Made by a program: the position numbers and the translations under genes. The notes under the pieces are model-generated. The model was not told the origin of the DNA, did no database searches, and saw only the letters and a list, made by a program, of their open reading frames with translations. Of a stretch of DNA of 48,134 nucleotides, positions 23,374 through 32,448 are shown in pieces (within the stretch, counting starts at the first letter, position 1; each line of letters opens with the position of its first letter). Source of the DNA: an uncultured Peptococcaceae bacterium (GTDB taxonomy: Bacteria; Bacillota; Dehalobacteriia; UBA4068; UBA4997); NCBI GenBank assembly GCA_947647555.1, contig CANSKT010000005.1, forward strand, positions 1 to 48,134, in the 5' to 3' direction.

Positions 23374-25131
23374 ATGTTAGACCCCAGAGAATATGCTGAT
23401 TGGCAGATTGCGGCCGAGGCGGAAAAAAATATGCCGAGGCCTTATGATTGGGCGGAGCGCTTGGGCCTGCTGCCGGAGGAGATTATTCCTTATGGCAAAG
23501 TGGCCAAGCTGGATTTTTTGAAGATTATGAAGCGGCTGGCCGATAAACCGGACGGCAAGTTTATTGAGGTTACGGCGATTACGCCGACTCCACTAGGCGA
23601 GGGCAAAAGCACAACCTCAATCGGTTTGATTGAGGGCTTGGGCAAGCTGGGTAAGCTGGCCGGCGGTTGTCTGCGTCAGCCGAGCGGTGGGCCGACCATG
23701 AACATTAAGGGTACGGCGGCTGGCGGCGGCAATGCCCTGCTTATTCCCATGACCGAGTTTTCTTTGGGGCTGACTGGCGATATTAATGATATTGCGAATG
23801 CCCATAATTTGGGTATGGTGGCGCTGAACGCCAGAATGCAGCATGAATATAATTATGACGATGCTACGTTGGCAAAGCGTGGGCTGAAGCGTTTGGATAT
23901 TGACGTGAACCGGGTGCAGTTTAACTGGGTTATCGACTTTGCGGCGCAGTGCCTGCGTAATATTGTGATTGGTATTGGTGGCAAGATGGACGGTTTTACC
24001 ATGAGCAGCCGTTTTGCGATTACCGTTTCTTCCGAGTTGATGGCGATTTTGGCCGTGGCCAGAGATTTGGCGGACTTGCGCGAGCGTATCGGCAACATTA
24101 TTTTGGCTTATGATAAGCAGGGACGGCCGGTTACCACCAAAATGTTGGAGGTTGACGGCGCGATGACCGCCTGGATGCGCAACACAATCAACCCGACCTT
24201 GTGCTGCACTAATGAGTATCAGCCTTGTCTGGTGCATGCCGGCCCGTTTGCCAATATTGCTATCGGTCAAAGTTCCATTATTGGCGACCGTCTGGCGCTG
24301 AAAATGTTTGATTATCATGTGACCGAGTCTGGTTTTGCTGCGGATATTGGTTTTGAGAAGTTCTGGAATGTGAAATGCCGTTTGAGCGGCCTGAAACCTA
24401 ATGTTTCCGTGCTGGTGGCAACTATCCGCAGTCTGAAAATGCATGGCGGCGGCCCGGCGGTTAAGCCCGGCGTACCGCTGGATACAGCCTATACCAGCCA
24501 GAATTGTGAGTTGGTGGAAAGTGGATTGGCTAATCTGCTGCATCATATTAAGACGGTGCAGAAATCGGGGATTAAGCCGGTGGTCTGCCTGAACTCTTTC
24601 CATACCGATACGCCGGAGGAAGTGGCTATCGTGCGCAGAGCCGTGGAAGCGGCCGGAGCACGTTTTGCCGTATCCGAGCATTGGTTGAAAGGCGGCGAGG
24701 GCGCTGTGGAACTGGCTCAGGCTGTGGTTGAGGCCTGTGAGGAGCCGGTTAATTTGCAGTATCTCTATCCGCTGGAAATGCCGTTGCGTCAGCGCGTGGA
24801 TTTGATTGCGCGTGAGGTTTACGGCGCGGACGGCGTGGACTGGACGCCGGAGGCAGAGGCCAAGGCGATTGCCTTTGAGCAGGACCCGGCATATAATGAT
24901 TTTGCAACAATGATGGTAAAAACGCATTTGAGTTTGAGTCATAACCCGACCTGGAAAGGCGTGCCGAAAGGCTGGCGTTTGCCGGTACGTGATGTTTTGG
25001 TTTATGGCGGCGCCCGTTTCCTCTGCCCGATGGCCGGCGATATTAGCCTGATGCCGGGTATGGGCAGCGACCCGGCTTATCGGCGTGTTGATGTGGATAC
25101 GGATACCGGTGAGGTTAAAGGTCTGTTTTAA
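23374..25131 (+). CDS. fhs: Formate-tetrahydrofolate ligase
   Basis: Fhs converts formate, THF and ATP to 10-formyl-THF; in fermenters it can run in reverse to make ATP and formate. At 585 residues it is somewhat longer than the common 556-residue form. Motifs are the P-loop-like [12 protein letters not shown] (71-81), [43 protein letters not shown] and DISLMPGM near the C-terminus. The ATG follows AAAGGCGG. fchA follows after 42 bp, so the pair likely forms a one-carbon operon. Confidence 0.97.
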   Translation: MLDPREYADWQIAAEAEKNMPRPYDWAERLGLLPEEIIPYGKVAKLDFLKIMKRLADKPDGKFIEVTAITPTPLGEGKSTTSIGLIEGLGKLGKLAGGCLRQPSGGPTMNIKGTAAGGGNALLIPMTEFSLGLTGDINDIANAHNLGMVALNARMQHEYNYDDATLAKRGLKRLDIDVNRVQFNWVIDFAAQCLRNIVIGIGGKMDGFTMSSRFAITVSSELMAILAVARDLADLRERIGNIILAYDKQGRPVTTKMLEVDGAMTAWMRNTINPTLCCTNEYQPCLVHAGPFANIAIGQSSIIGDRLALKMFDYHVTESGFAADIGFEKFWNVKCRLSGLKPNVSVLVATIRSLKMHGGGPAVKPGVPLDTAYTSQNCELVESGLANLLHHIKTVQKSGIKPVVCLNSFHTDTPEEVAIVRRAVEAAGARFAVSEHWLKGGEGAVELAQAVVEACEEPVNLQYLYPLEMPLRQRVDLIAREVYGADGVDWTPEAEAKAIAFEQDPAYNDFATMMVKTHLSLSHNPTWKGVPKGWRLPVRDVLVYGGARFLCPMAGDISLMPGMGSDPAYRRVDVDTDTGEVKGLF

Positions 25132-25173
25132 CAAACAGCCGCTTTGGTTTGAATAAAATTAGGAGATAGTAAC

Positions 25174-25821
25174 ATGGATATTTTGGATTATAATACAATA
25201 AGTATGCCGGAGTTTGCGGCCAGGCTGGCCAGTTCCAGCCCTGTGCCGGGCGGCGGCGGTGCGGCGGCTTATTCCGGTTGTCTGGGTGTTTCATTGATTG
25301 CTATGGTGGCTAATCTGACGCTGGGTAAAAAGAAATACGCCGACGTTGAGCAGGAAGTACAGCAAATTCTGGCGCGTGCAGATGAATTGCGCACCACTTT
25401 GTTTGAGGGTGTGCCAAAGGATAGCGCTGCTTTCCTGCATGTGTCGGTGGCATATAAAATGCCGGAGGGCACGCCGGAGGAGCAGGCGGCCAAGAGCGCG
25501 GAGTTGTCCTTGCGCAGTAAAGCGGCGGCTGATTTGCCTATGGAGTTGGCGCGTTGCTGTCATGAGGGTTTGCAGCTGGCTGTGCGTATGGCGGAGATTG
25601 GCAGTCTGCTGGCTGTTTCTGACGTGGTTTGCGGCGCCGGGCTGCTGCTGGCGGCGCTTAAGGGTCTGTTGATGATGGTTAGCGTCAATCTGCCGTTGGT
25701 GGATAACGAGCAATATGTTCAGGCGATGCAGCAGGAATACAGCCGGTTGCTGGTGACTGGTACCGAGTTGGAGGCGCGAGTTAACGCTGTGGTGGACGCG
25801 CGCGCCGCCCAGGTACTGTAA
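25174..25821 (+). CDS. fchA: Cyclodeaminase/cyclohydrolase family protein
   Basis: A 215-residue FTCD_C-fold protein. Family members cyclise 5-formimino-THF to 5,10-methenyl-THF releasing ammonia, or hydrolyse methenyl-THF. The signature SSSPVPGGGGAAAYSGCLG lies at residues 20-38; the rest is helical and Ala/Leu-rich, as expected. Placement behind fhs suggests it feeds or drains the 10-formyl-THF pool. Which of the two reactions it favours cannot be told. Start ATG follows TAGGAGATAG. Confidence 0.9.
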   Translation: MDILDYNTISMPEFAARLASSSPVPGGGGAAAYSGCLGVSLIAMVANLTLGKKKYADVEQEVQQILARADELRTTLFEGVPKDSAAFLHVSVAYKMPEGTPEEQAAKSAELSLRSKAAADLPMELARCCHEGLQLAVRMAEIGSLLAVSDVVCGAGLLLAALKGLLMMVSVNLPLVDNEQYVQAMQQEYSRLLVTGTELEARVNAVVDARAAQVL

Positions 25822-25857
25822 GATATTTTAATTGAAAAAGGAGATTGCATTAATAAT

Positions 25858-26955
25858 ATGAAGCTGGGAATTGTCGGGTTGCCGAATGTGGGCAAAAGCA
25901 CCCTGTTTAATGCCATTACTAATGCTGGTGCGGAGTCTGCTAACTACCCTTTTTGTACGATAGAGCCGAATGTAGGCATGGTGGCTGTGCCCGATGAACG
26001 CTTGCAGGTTCTGACAGAGCTGCATAAATCGGCCAAAACGGTGCCGGCCTTTATTGAGTTTGTGGATATCGCCGGTTTGGTGCGTGGCGCCAGCCGCGGC
26101 GAGGGACTTGGTAATAAGTTTTTATCGCATATTCGTGAGGTTGATGCGATTGTGCATGTGGTTCGTTGTTTTGATAGTGAAACCATTGTGCATGTGGAGG
26201 GCAGCGTCGATCCATTGCGTGATATGGAAACTATTAATTTGGAATTAATACTGGCGGATTTGGAAACGGTGGAAAAACGCTGGGAAAAGGCTTCTCGTCT
26301 GGTGCTGAAAGGCGATAAATCCGCGGCGGCTGAAGCGACTTTGCTGGGCGAGTTGAAAAAGCTGCTGGAAGATGGCCGGTCGGCCAGAGCCTATGAGTTT
26401 TCTGCTGATGAGCGCGAGTTGCTGCGTGATATCAGCCTGCTGACGCTGAAGCCGGTGGTCTATGCGGCCAATATGGACGAAGCGGCTTTTGCCAATTATG
26501 AAACGGCCAATCCTTATTATCAGCAGCTGGCGGAGGCGGCAGCCAAAGAGGGCGCGGCGGTTTTGCCGATTTGTGCGGAGTTGGAGCAGGAAATTGCCGA
26601 ACTACCGCCGGAGGAGCAGGAAATTTTTCTGGCGGAAATCGGCCTGACAGAAAGCGGTTTGAGCCGTTTAATCCGCGTCAGCTATGACCTTTTGGGGCTG
26701 ATTAGCTTTTTGACAACCGGCGCCGACGAAACCAGGGCTTGGACGATAACGCGTGGCACTAAAGCGCCGCAGGCAGCCGGCAAAATCCATTCTGATTTTG
26801 AACGCGGCTTTATCCGAGCGGAAACGGTGGCCTATAAGGATTTAATGGCCTGCGGTTCCATGGCGAAGGCTCGGGAAAACGGTCTGCTGCGCAGTGAGGG
26901 CAAGGAATATGTGGTGCAGGACGGCGACATTATTCTGTTCCGCTTTAATGTTTGA
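25858..26955 (+). CDS. ychF: Redox-regulated ATPase YchF
   Basis: An Obg-family P-loop protein that binds ATP in preference to GTP and associates with ribosomes. The 365 residues begin [15 protein letters not shown] (G1 motif), then [27 protein letters not shown] (G3) and NMDE in the position of the specificity motif, typical of ATP-binding YchF. A TGS domain closes the protein ([21 protein letters not shown], described by its ends). The gap from AAGGAG to the ATG is unusually long at 14 bp. A new promoter lies 8 bp after the stop. Confidence 0.96.
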   Translation: MKLGIVGLPNVGKSTLFNAITNAGAESANYPFCTIEPNVGMVAVPDERLQVLTELHKSAKTVPAFIEFVDIAGLVRGASRGEGLGNKFLSHIREVDAIVHVVRCFDSETIVHVEGSVDPLRDMETINLELILADLETVEKRWEKASRLVLKGDKSAAAEATLLGELKKLLEDGRSARAYEFSADERELLRDISLLTLKPVVYAANMDEAAFANYETANPYYQQLAEAAAKEGAAVLPICAELEQEIAELPPEEQEIFLAEIGLTESGLSRLIRVSYDLLGLISFLTTGADETRAWTITRGTKAPQAAGKIHSDFERGFIRAETVAYKDLMACGSMAKARENGLLRSEGKEYVVQDGDIILFRFNV

Positions 26956-26963
26956 GAAAATAC

Positions 26964-26992
26964 TTGCAATATCTTAAACATTATATTATAAT
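26964..26992 (+). promoter_or_regulatory. Promoter of the candidate small RNA after ychF
   Basis: TTGCAA (26964-26969), a 17-bp spacer and a perfect TATAAT (26987-26992). The -35 region overlaps TTGCAATATCTTAAA, a variant of the repeat core found upstream of ndk. Confidence 0.75.
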
Positions 26993-26999
26993 ATATGAA

Positions 27000-27078
27000 G
27001 AACTAGGAGAGATTACCTGCGCAAAAATCGGGTAAATAGAAAAGGAACTGCCAAATAAAATGGCAGTTCCTTTTTTTG
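27000..27078 (+). ncRNA. Candidate two-hairpin small RNA
   Basis: A strong promoter is followed 80 bp later by a strong intrinsic terminator with no reading frame between. The predicted RNA has a 5' hairpin (TTACCTG pairing with CGGGTAA, one G-U) and then the 12-bp terminator stem. AGGAGAG is exposed near the 5' end but is not followed by a usable start codon. Confidence 0.55.
27043..27078 (+). terminator. Terminator of the candidate small RNA
   Basis: AAGGAACTGCCA (27043-27054) pairs with TGGCAGTTCCTT (27062-27073), followed by TTTTT. The opposing tsaC gene ends 12 bp further on. Confidence 0.9.
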
Positions 27079-27089
27079 TTTGTGAATTA

Positions 27090-28106
27090 TCATTGTCCTG
27101 CGGCGGCCTTGTTCAGCCGGTTCATGATGGCGATGCCTAGACCCTGCTCTGGGAAACGCTCGGCCAGCACCAAATCCGCCTGAATTTCATCTGTCCAGCG
27201 CAGGGCGGCGAACAGGTTTTGCGCCACCTGCGCCAAATTTTCACCCAGCAGAAAACAATGCTCTGCCCCGGCCAGACCGGTTAAGCCGTTCATGCTGGCC
27301 AGCACGGCAATGCGCGGCTCGTTTTTGCCCTCGTTCAGCAGTTGCTGATAATATTGCTGATAGGTGGTGAAAATATGTTCCGTCGGGCAAAGCAGTACTT
27401 TGGCTCTGGGCGCATAATGGCGGTATTTCATGCCGGGCGCTTTGGCAATACCACCGTTCACCAGACGCGTTTGTTCCGTCAGACCGGGTAATAAATCTGC
27501 AAGGTCGGCGGCGGTAATCACACCTGGCCGCAGAATGGCCGGCACCGGTGAGGCCAAATCCAGCACAGTGGATTCCAGCCCGGCCAGACATTCGCCGCCG
27601 TTGATGATAAGCGGAATTTTGCCCTGCAAATCATGCCAGACATGTTCCGCTTCGGTGGGGCTGGGACGGCCGCTCAAATTGGCGCTGGGGGCGGCCACCG
27701 CTATTCGCGAGTCCTGCAAAAGCTGCAAAGCGGCCGGGTGCGCCGGCATGCGCAGGCCGACTGTGGCAAGCCCCCCGGTGGTTTCCGGCGGCAGCAAACC
27801 GGGTCGCGCCGGCAGCACCAGCGTCAACGGCCCCGGCCAGAAATCACGCATTATCTGACGCGCCAGCGGCGTAACCTCGGCCAGTTCCTCGGCCTGTTGG
27901 GTCTGGCCGATATGCACAATCAGCGGATTGTCTGACGGCCGCCCCTTAACCTGATATATCTGGCGTACGGCGTTGGCGTTCAGCGCGTCGGCGCCCAGAC
28001 CGTAAACAGTTTCTGTGGGAAAAGCCACCAGCTGGCCGTCTGCCAGCAGCTGTGCGGCGTTGCCCAAATTATAATCCGGAAAATAATCTATAATTCTGGT
28101 TTCCAT
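27090..28106 (-). CDS. ywlC: L-threonylcarbamoyladenylate synthase (Sua5/YwlC type)
   Basis: Makes threonylcarbamoyl-AMP from Thr, bicarbonate and ATP for the t6A modification at position 37 of ANN-decoding tRNAs. The 338-residue protein has the YrdC domain (about 1-200), with PTETVYGLGADA, KGRPSDNPLIVHI, and SANLSGRPSPTEAEHV. A Sua5 C-terminal domain (about 215-330) follows a linker containing PGMKYRHYAP. Length matches the two-domain form. It is last in a minus-strand run from prfA/prmC, 24 bp after the flavodoxin gene. Confidence 0.95.
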   Translation of the reverse strand: METRIIDYFPDYNLGNAAQLLADGQLVAFPTETVYGLGADALNANAVRQIYQVKGRPSDNPLIVHIGQTQQAEELAEVTPLARQIMRDFWPGPLTLVLPARPGLLPPETTGGLATVGLRMPAHPAALQLLQDSRIAVAAPSANLSGRPSPTEAEHVWHDLQGKIPLIINGGECLAGLESTVLDLASPVPAILRPGVITAADLADLLPGLTEQTRLVNGGIAKAPGMKYRHYAPRAKVLLCPTEHIFTTYQQYYQQLLNEGKNEPRIAVLASMNGLTGLAGAEHCFLLGENLAQVAQNLFAALRWTDEIQADLVLAERFPEQGLGIAIMNRLNKAAAGQ

Positions 28107-28130
28107 TTTATCGCCCCCAAAAGGCTACTT

Positions 28131-28631
28131 TTAAATTTTGGTATGTATAATTTCCTGATAGTGAAAATCCTGTTCTGCAAACTGGCGGCATAAATCGGCG
28201 TAAAAAGCTACGGCTCCGGCAATTTCTTCTTCCGTAGGGTGGCCTTGGCGTCCGCCGCCGAACAGTGAAACAGGAAAGAAATTATAATATCCGCGGCAGC
28301 CGTATACACCTAAAATAGCTGCTTGTTTAGCATCAGCAATTTCCTTGAGTTTTTTGAAGCGTGCCGCTCCTGGAGCACCAGAAGTGAAAATTATAAAAAT
28401 CCGCTGGTCATTTGGCATATGACGAGCGGCATATTGCAGGATTGGCTTATAAAATTTTTCCATAAAAACGCCGGAGGCAATGCCTACCACGTCATAGTAT
28501 TGCCAGTCAATATTATTGTTGCCTATTTCTCTGACATCAATAAGTTCCACAGGATATTGAGCAGCAATTGCATCTAGCAGTTTTTTGGTGTTGCCCTGAT
28601 GACGTGAGCAGTATATAATGGCAGTTTTCAA
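28131..28631 (-). CDS. Flavodoxin family protein
   Basis: A 166-residue flavodoxin-like protein. The N-terminus AIIYCSRHQGNTKKL is the FMN phosphate loop (S/T-x-GNT form), IASGVFMEKFY matches the second loop region, and FTSGAPGAARFKKL the third. It probably carries electrons or acts as an NAD(P)H-type reductase; the partner is unknown. The start is TTG, 9 bp after GGGGAGGA. It sits between prmC and the Sua5 gene, which is not a usual member of that cluster. Confidence 0.85.
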   Translation of the reverse strand: MKTAIIYCSRHQGNTKKLLDAIAAQYPVELIDVREIGNNNIDWQYYDVVGIASGVFMEKFYKPILQYAARHMPNDQRIFIIFTSGAPGAARFKKLKEIADAKQAAILGVYGCRGYYNFFPVSLFGGGRQGHPTEEEIAGAVAFYADLCRQFAEQDFHYQEIIHTKI

Positions 28632-28657
28632 ATAGTTGTCCTCCCCAAATAGGTTTA

Positions 28658-29506
28658 TTATAGTGGTTTGCGTCCCTGTACCCAGCGGTCTAGCCCGGCC
28701 AAATCCTGTCCGGTTTGGATTTCTATAAAACCGGTTTGCTGTAAAAGCTGGCTGACGGCCGCAGCCTGTTCACAGCCAATTTCCAGCAGCAAATAAGCGC
28801 CCGGCCGCAGATAATCAATTACGCCCTCGGCCAGCAGGCGGCGGTAAAAATCCAGACCGTCCACTCCGCCAAAAAGAGCCAGTGCCGGTTCCTGCCGCAC
28901 ATCTTGGGGCAAATCCGCATCATTTTCGATATAGGGCGGATTGCTGACAATTAAATCATATTGCTGCTTGTCCGGAGGGGGCAGGGCGGCCAGCAAATCG
29001 CCGGCGAAAAAAGTAATATCCAGCTGATACTTGGCGGCATTTTGTCTGGCCACGGCCAACGCCGCCGGGCTGATATCGCAGGCGCAGACCTGCATTTGAG
29101 GGCGCTCCGCTTTAAGCGTCAAGGCGTATGCGCCGCTGCCGGTACAGATATCGGCCAGCGCGCCGGGCTGATTTTTCGGCAAAAGCCGCAAGGCCTGTTC
29201 AATGACCGTTTCGCTGTCCCAACGCGGAATTAACACGTCTGGGGTAACAATTAATTCAAAGTCCCAAAAGGGCTGCAAGCCGGTGATGTACTGCAAGGGC
29301 CGGCCGGTGGCGCGTTGCTGCACGGCCAGTTGGATAGCTGCGCACTGCGCCGGGTTCAGGCTGGCGGCATTTTTTTGCACCAGCTGGCGGCGCAATTCGG
29401 CAAAGGAAAGGCCGGTATAATGGCTGCAAAGCCAAAGCAGTTCATGCTCGGCGTTGTCCGGCGGCAGGAGCGGCAGCAACCGGGAAAATAATTCTGGCAG
29501 GGACAT
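28658..29506 (-). CDS. prmC: Release factor glutamine methyltransferase
   Basis: PrmC methylates the Gln of the GGQ motif in RF1 and RF2 using SAM. The 282 residues comprise a helical N-terminal domain and a Rossmann methyltransferase domain with ADICTGSGAYAL (SAM loop) and the diagnostic IVSNPPYIEND. The ATG lies 5 bp after the prfA stop, with GGAG inside the end of prfA. Its substrate gene is therefore directly upstream in the same operon. Confidence 0.96.
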   Translation of the reverse strand: MSLPELFSRLLPLLPPDNAEHELLWLCSHYTGLSFAELRRQLVQKNAASLNPAQCAAIQLAVQQRATGRPLQYITGLQPFWDFELIVTPDVLIPRWDSETVIEQALRLLPKNQPGALADICTGSGAYALTLKAERPQMQVCACDISPAALAVARQNAAKYQLDITFFAGDLLAALPPPDKQQYDLIVSNPPYIENDADLPQDVRQEPALALFGGVDGLDFYRRLLAEGVIDYLRPGAYLLLEIGCEQAAAVSQLLQQTGFIEIQTGQDLAGLDRWVQGRKPL

Positions 29507-29511
29507 GGGGT

Positions 29512-30579
29512 TTACTCCACGGCTTTCAATTTTTCAGCCTGGTCGGTGGTAATCAGGGCTTCAATGATTTCGTCCAGAAAACCCTGCAAAATGCTGTCCA
29601 GCTTGTGGAGTGTCAGGCCGATGCGGTGGTCGGTGACGCGGCCCTGCGGAAAGTTATAAGTGCGGATACGCTCGGAGCGGTCACCGCTGCCTACCATGCT
29701 TTTGCGCAAATCGGCTTCAGAACCATGTGCTTCCTGTTGCATTTTTTCCAGTACGCGGGCGCGCAGAACTTTTTCTGCTTTTTCCCGGTTTTTATGCTGA
29801 TTTTTTTCGTCCTGACAGCTTACGACAATACCGGTGGGGATATGAGTCAGACGAACGGCGCTTTGTGTGGTGTTAACGCACTGGCCGCCGGGGCCGCTGG
29901 CGCAGAAAAGGTCAACCCGAACATCGCCGGGGGCAAATTCAAGTTCTACTTCCTCGGCTTCCGGCAGTACGGCTACCGTGGCCGCAGAAGTGTGGATACG
30001 CCCGGAAGACTCAGTTTCCGGCACGCGCTGCACGCGGTGTACGCCGCTTTCAAATTTCAGTTTGCTATATGCGCCGCGTCCCTCCAGCAGGATTACCATT
30101 TCCTTGATGCCGCCCAGGTCGGTATAGCTGGAGGAGAGTATATCCTGGCGCCAGCCCATGCGGTCGGCGTAGCGGCTATACATTTTCTGCAAATCGCCGG
30201 CAAAAAGCCCGGCTTCGTCGCCGCCGGTGCCGGCTCGGATTTCCAGAATGACGTTTTTGTCATCGTTGGGGTCTTTCGGCAGCAGCAAAATTTTCAGCTG
30301 CTGCTCCAGCTGGGCGGCGGATTCGCGCTGTTCTTCCAGTTCCTGCTGCGCCAGTTCGCGCAGTTCAGCGTCCTTTTCTTCGTCCAGAATAATTTTCGCA
30401 TCGTCGATTGCCGTTAAAGCGCTGCGATAAGCGCGGTAAGTTTCCACCACCGGCTCCAAATCGGCATGCGCTTTCATCAGCTTCTGCCAGTTGGCCTGGT
30501 CGGCAATGATTTCCGGTTTGGCAATTTCTTCAGTCAGTTCATTATAGCGTTCTTCAAGGGCTTGTAATTTTTCTAACAT
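29512..30579 (-). CDS. prfA: Peptide chain release factor 1
   Basis: RF1 reads UAA and UAG stops. The 355-residue protein has the GGQ peptidyl-hydrolysis loop ([17 protein letters not shown]), the stop-recognition tripeptide region [14 protein letters not shown], typical of RF1 and not the SPF of RF2, and [24 protein letters not shown] poor ribosome site (AGGAAAAAA) precedes the ATG. The gene is in a cluster rpmE-yqhQ-prfA-prmC. Confidence 0.97.
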   Translation of the reverse strand: MLEKLQALEERYNELTEEIAKPEIIADQANWQKLMKAHADLEPVVETYRAYRSALTAIDDAKIILDEEKDAELRELAQQELEEQRESAAQLEQQLKILLLPKDPNDDKNVILEIRAGTGGDEAGLFAGDLQKMYSRYADRMGWRQDILSSSYTDLGGIKEMVILLEGRGAYSKLKFESGVHRVQRVPETESSGRIHTSAATVAVLPEAEEVELEFAPGDVRVDLFCASGPGGQCVNTTQSAVRLTHIPTGIVVSCQDEKNQHKNREKAEKVLRARVLEKMQQEAHGSEADLRKSMVGSGDRSERIRTYNFPQGRVTDHRIGLTLHKLDSILQGFLDEIIEALITTDQAEKLKAVE

Positions 30580-30674
30580 ATTTTTTTCCTCAAAATTATC
30601 TTATTTCTTCCTTATTATATGCATTAAGCAGTTTGGTCACGCTTGGCCGTCGCCTTTTCCTGTTTTAATTTATC

Positions 30675-31592
30675 CTAGCTTATCAGAGTGTGCGGAAGCG
30701 TATTTTTGGCGGCGCCGGGAAAGGCCGGAACCAGCAGCAGAGAGGCCATGGCCACCTCTATCTGGGCGGCGGTGGGTTCTTTGGTGGTGATTTTTTGCAG
30801 CCAAAGACCGGGCGCCGTCAGAACACGTATGATTGGATTGTTGGGGTACTTCAGGGGCAGGCGGAAAACCTCATAGGCGATACCCATTACCAGCGGCATG
30901 GCCACGATTTTGGTTAAAATACGCTGCACAGGATTATAATTGCCGATAAATGTAAAAACAATTATCATCAGCAGCAGGCTCATGAAGATAAAACTGGTGC
31001 CGCAGCGGCAATTCAGGCGCGATTGGCGCTTGATGTTGCTAACGGTCAGGGGCAGGCCGGCCTCCCAGGCGTTGATGGTTTTATGTTCCGCGCCATGATA
31101 TTGGAAGACCCGGGCGATATCCGGCAGGCGGCTGATGGCCAGCACATAGGCCAGAAACAGTCCGATGCGGATTAACCCCTCCAGCAGACTGCGGCCGAAA
31201 GGCCCCACATATTGCAGTGAGAAAGAAGCCAGACAGACCGGCAGTATAACGAAAAAGAGAATGGTTAACAGCAGCGCGCCCACAATGGCCACGGCCATTT
31301 CTTTCCAGCTCATTTGTTCTTCTTCTTCCTCGCCGGACTGAAAGGCCGACCAGGTCAGGGTGCCGAAGCCGATATACATTGACTCGCAAAAGGCCACGAT
31401 GCCGCGCAGCAGCGGCAGTTTCAGCAGCGGTATGCGGTCAGTCAGTTTACGCCGGTGCGTTTGTTTATAGACGATACGGCCGCCGGGCGTGCGCACGGCC
31501 ATGGCGTAACCCTGCGTACCCTGCATCATTACGCCCTCAAGCAGTGCCTGGCCGCCAAAATATTCCGGGACAGGCGTTTTTTTGTTGTTCAT
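30675..31592 (-). CDS. yqhQ: DUF1385 membrane protein (YqhQ)
   Basis: A 305-residue protein of the DUF1385 family, commonly found between rpmE and prfA in Bacillota; its function is not established. Family signatures are GGQALLEGVMMQG at residues 14-26, a run of about four membrane segments from about 95 to 245, FQYHGAEHKTINAWEAG (often read as metal-binding because of its His and Glu) and SRLNCRCGTSF. The ATG follows AGAGGTTA. A terminator lies between rpmE and this gene. Confidence 0.93.
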   Translation of the reverse strand: MNNKKTPVPEYFGGQALLEGVMMQGTQGYAMAVRTPGGRIVYKQTHRRKLTDRIPLLKLPLLRGIVAFCESMYIGFGTLTWSAFQSGEEEEEQMSWKEMAVAIVGALLLTILFFVILPVCLASFSLQYVGPFGRSLLEGLIRIGLFLAYVLAISRLPDIARVFQYHGAEHKTINAWEAGLPLTVSNIKRQSRLNCRCGTSFIFMSLLLMIIVFTFIGNYNPVQRILTKIVAMPLVMGIAYEVFRLPLKYPNNPIIRVLTAPGLWLQKITTKEPTAAQIEVAMASLLLVPAFPGAAKNTLPHTLIS

Positions 31593-31634
31593 ATAAATTA
31601 ACCTCTTTTTTAGGAGTGTGGAATTTAATTATTG

Positions 31635-31667
31635 AAAAACAGGCGGCGAGAAAAAACTCTCACCGCC
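31635..31667 (-). terminator. Terminator after rpmE
   Basis: On the minus strand GGCGGTGAGA (31667-31658) pairs with TCTCGCCGCC (31651-31642), one G-U, followed by TGTTTTT. Confidence 0.75.
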
Positions 31668-31688
31668 CGAAAAATGCCGCTCATTGAG

Positions 31689-31892
31689 CTATTTAATGCC
31701 GTATTTTTTCTTGAATTTATCAACCCGGCCGCCGGCTTCTACCATTAAACGCTTGCTGCCGGTGTAGAAGGGATGGCATTTGGAGCAAACTTCCACTTTA
31801 ATCGCTTTGGAAGTGGAGCCTGACATGAATTTGTTGCCACAGGCGCAGGTTACCTCAACCTCCTGATACTGCGGATGAATACCTTCTCTCAT
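31689..31892 (-). CDS. rpmE: Ribosomal protein bL31 (zinc-binding form)
   Basis: A 67-residue bL31 with the four Zn-binding cysteines in CAC and CSKC (Cys16, 18, 36 and 39), HPQYQEV near the start and [10 protein letters not shown]. This is the C+ form, normally used in zinc-replete cells. ATG 31892 lies 6 bp after AGAGGTG; the GTG three codons earlier is inside that ribosome site. Confidence 0.95.
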   Translation of the reverse strand: MREGIHPQYQEVEVTCACGNKFMSGSTSKAIKVEVCSKCHPFYTGSKRLMVEAGGRVDKFKKKYGIK

Positions 31893-31980
31893 TCTGTTCA
31901 CCTCTTTCCGCCTTTGCTTGGGCGTTATCTTAGCCAGCCCAGTCTGTCCGGACTGGAGCTAATCTACATTTTTAATAAGC
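31893..31980 (-). promoter_or_regulatory. rpmE leader with a hairpin, possible autoregulatory site
   Basis: Between the promoter and rpmE lies a leader of about 90 nt containing CCAGT-CCGGACAG-ACTGG followed by more GC-rich sequence. L31 leaders in several phyla carry predicted protein-binding motifs; a match here has not been shown. Confidence 0.3.
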
Positions 31981-31986
31981 TTTTCA

Positions 31987-32015
31987 ATTATAGCACAGTT
32001 AAAGGCAGATGTAAA
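31987..32015 (-). promoter_or_regulatory. Promoter of rpmE
   Basis: On the minus strand TTTACA (32015-32010), a 17-bp spacer and a perfect TATAAT (31992-31987). Confidence 0.75.
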
Positions 32016-32158
32016 GAGTTTATGACGATTTTTTTTCATATAAGAAACAATTTTTTAGGCGGATTTTTATGCAAATTTTGGCATAAATATAATTTAGCAA
32101 TATTTGGTCTGTGGTGATGGGCCGAGGCAAAAAAAATTTTATATTTTGGCGATTTTTT

Positions 32159-32186
32159 TTGTAAAAAGACTGGAATTATTTATAAT
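32159..32186 (+). promoter_or_regulatory. Promoter of the Mrp operon
   Basis: TTGTAA (32159-32164), a 16-bp spacer and TATAAT (32181-32186). A second TATAAT lies at 32194. The predicted leader before mrpA is about 255 nt and holds no supported gene. Confidence 0.6.
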
Positions 32187-32290
32187 GGAGTGCTATAATT
32201 ATTATACACATGGAGAGGTAGCCCCTGGTGATATTCTGCATGAGTTTTTTTTAGGGTTATTAAATTTTAATATTTTTTCATTATGTTTGG

Positions 32291-32325
32291 CCGCTTCTGG
32301 GGGTGGCTTCAGCAAAGCGGTTTTT
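32291..32325 (+). terminator. Terminator-like hairpin in the Mrp leader
   Basis: CCGCTT (32291-32296) pairs with AAGCGG (32315-32320), an inner CTG pairs with CAG, and TTTTT follows at 32321-32325. It lies about 100-130 nt after the predicted transcription start and 125 bp before mrpA, the position of an attenuator. Confidence 0.5.
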
Positions 32326-32448
32326 AGAGATGGCTTTTTCAGTAAGGTTTATAATCTGTTAAGAAGAGGGCTTCTTTAAAGGGTAAGTTTTTTCCGGGAA
32401 CTTTTTGGCGGCAGCCAGGCCGTAAAAAAATACGGAGGTGTAGGGAAA

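Noticed and set aside
23617-25134. 505-residue minus-strand reading frame opposite fhs
   Set aside because: It is antisense to a clearly conserved enzyme gene, lacks a ribosome site and domain features, and arises from codon bias in fhs.
29605-30417. 270-residue plus-strand frame opposite prfA
   Set aside because: Antisense shadow of RF1; no ribosome site and no family resemblance.
32185-32379. 64-codon frame in the Mrp leader
   Set aside because: Its ATG overlaps the -10 box of the predicted promoter, it lacks a ribosome site, and it covers the attenuator-like hairpin.
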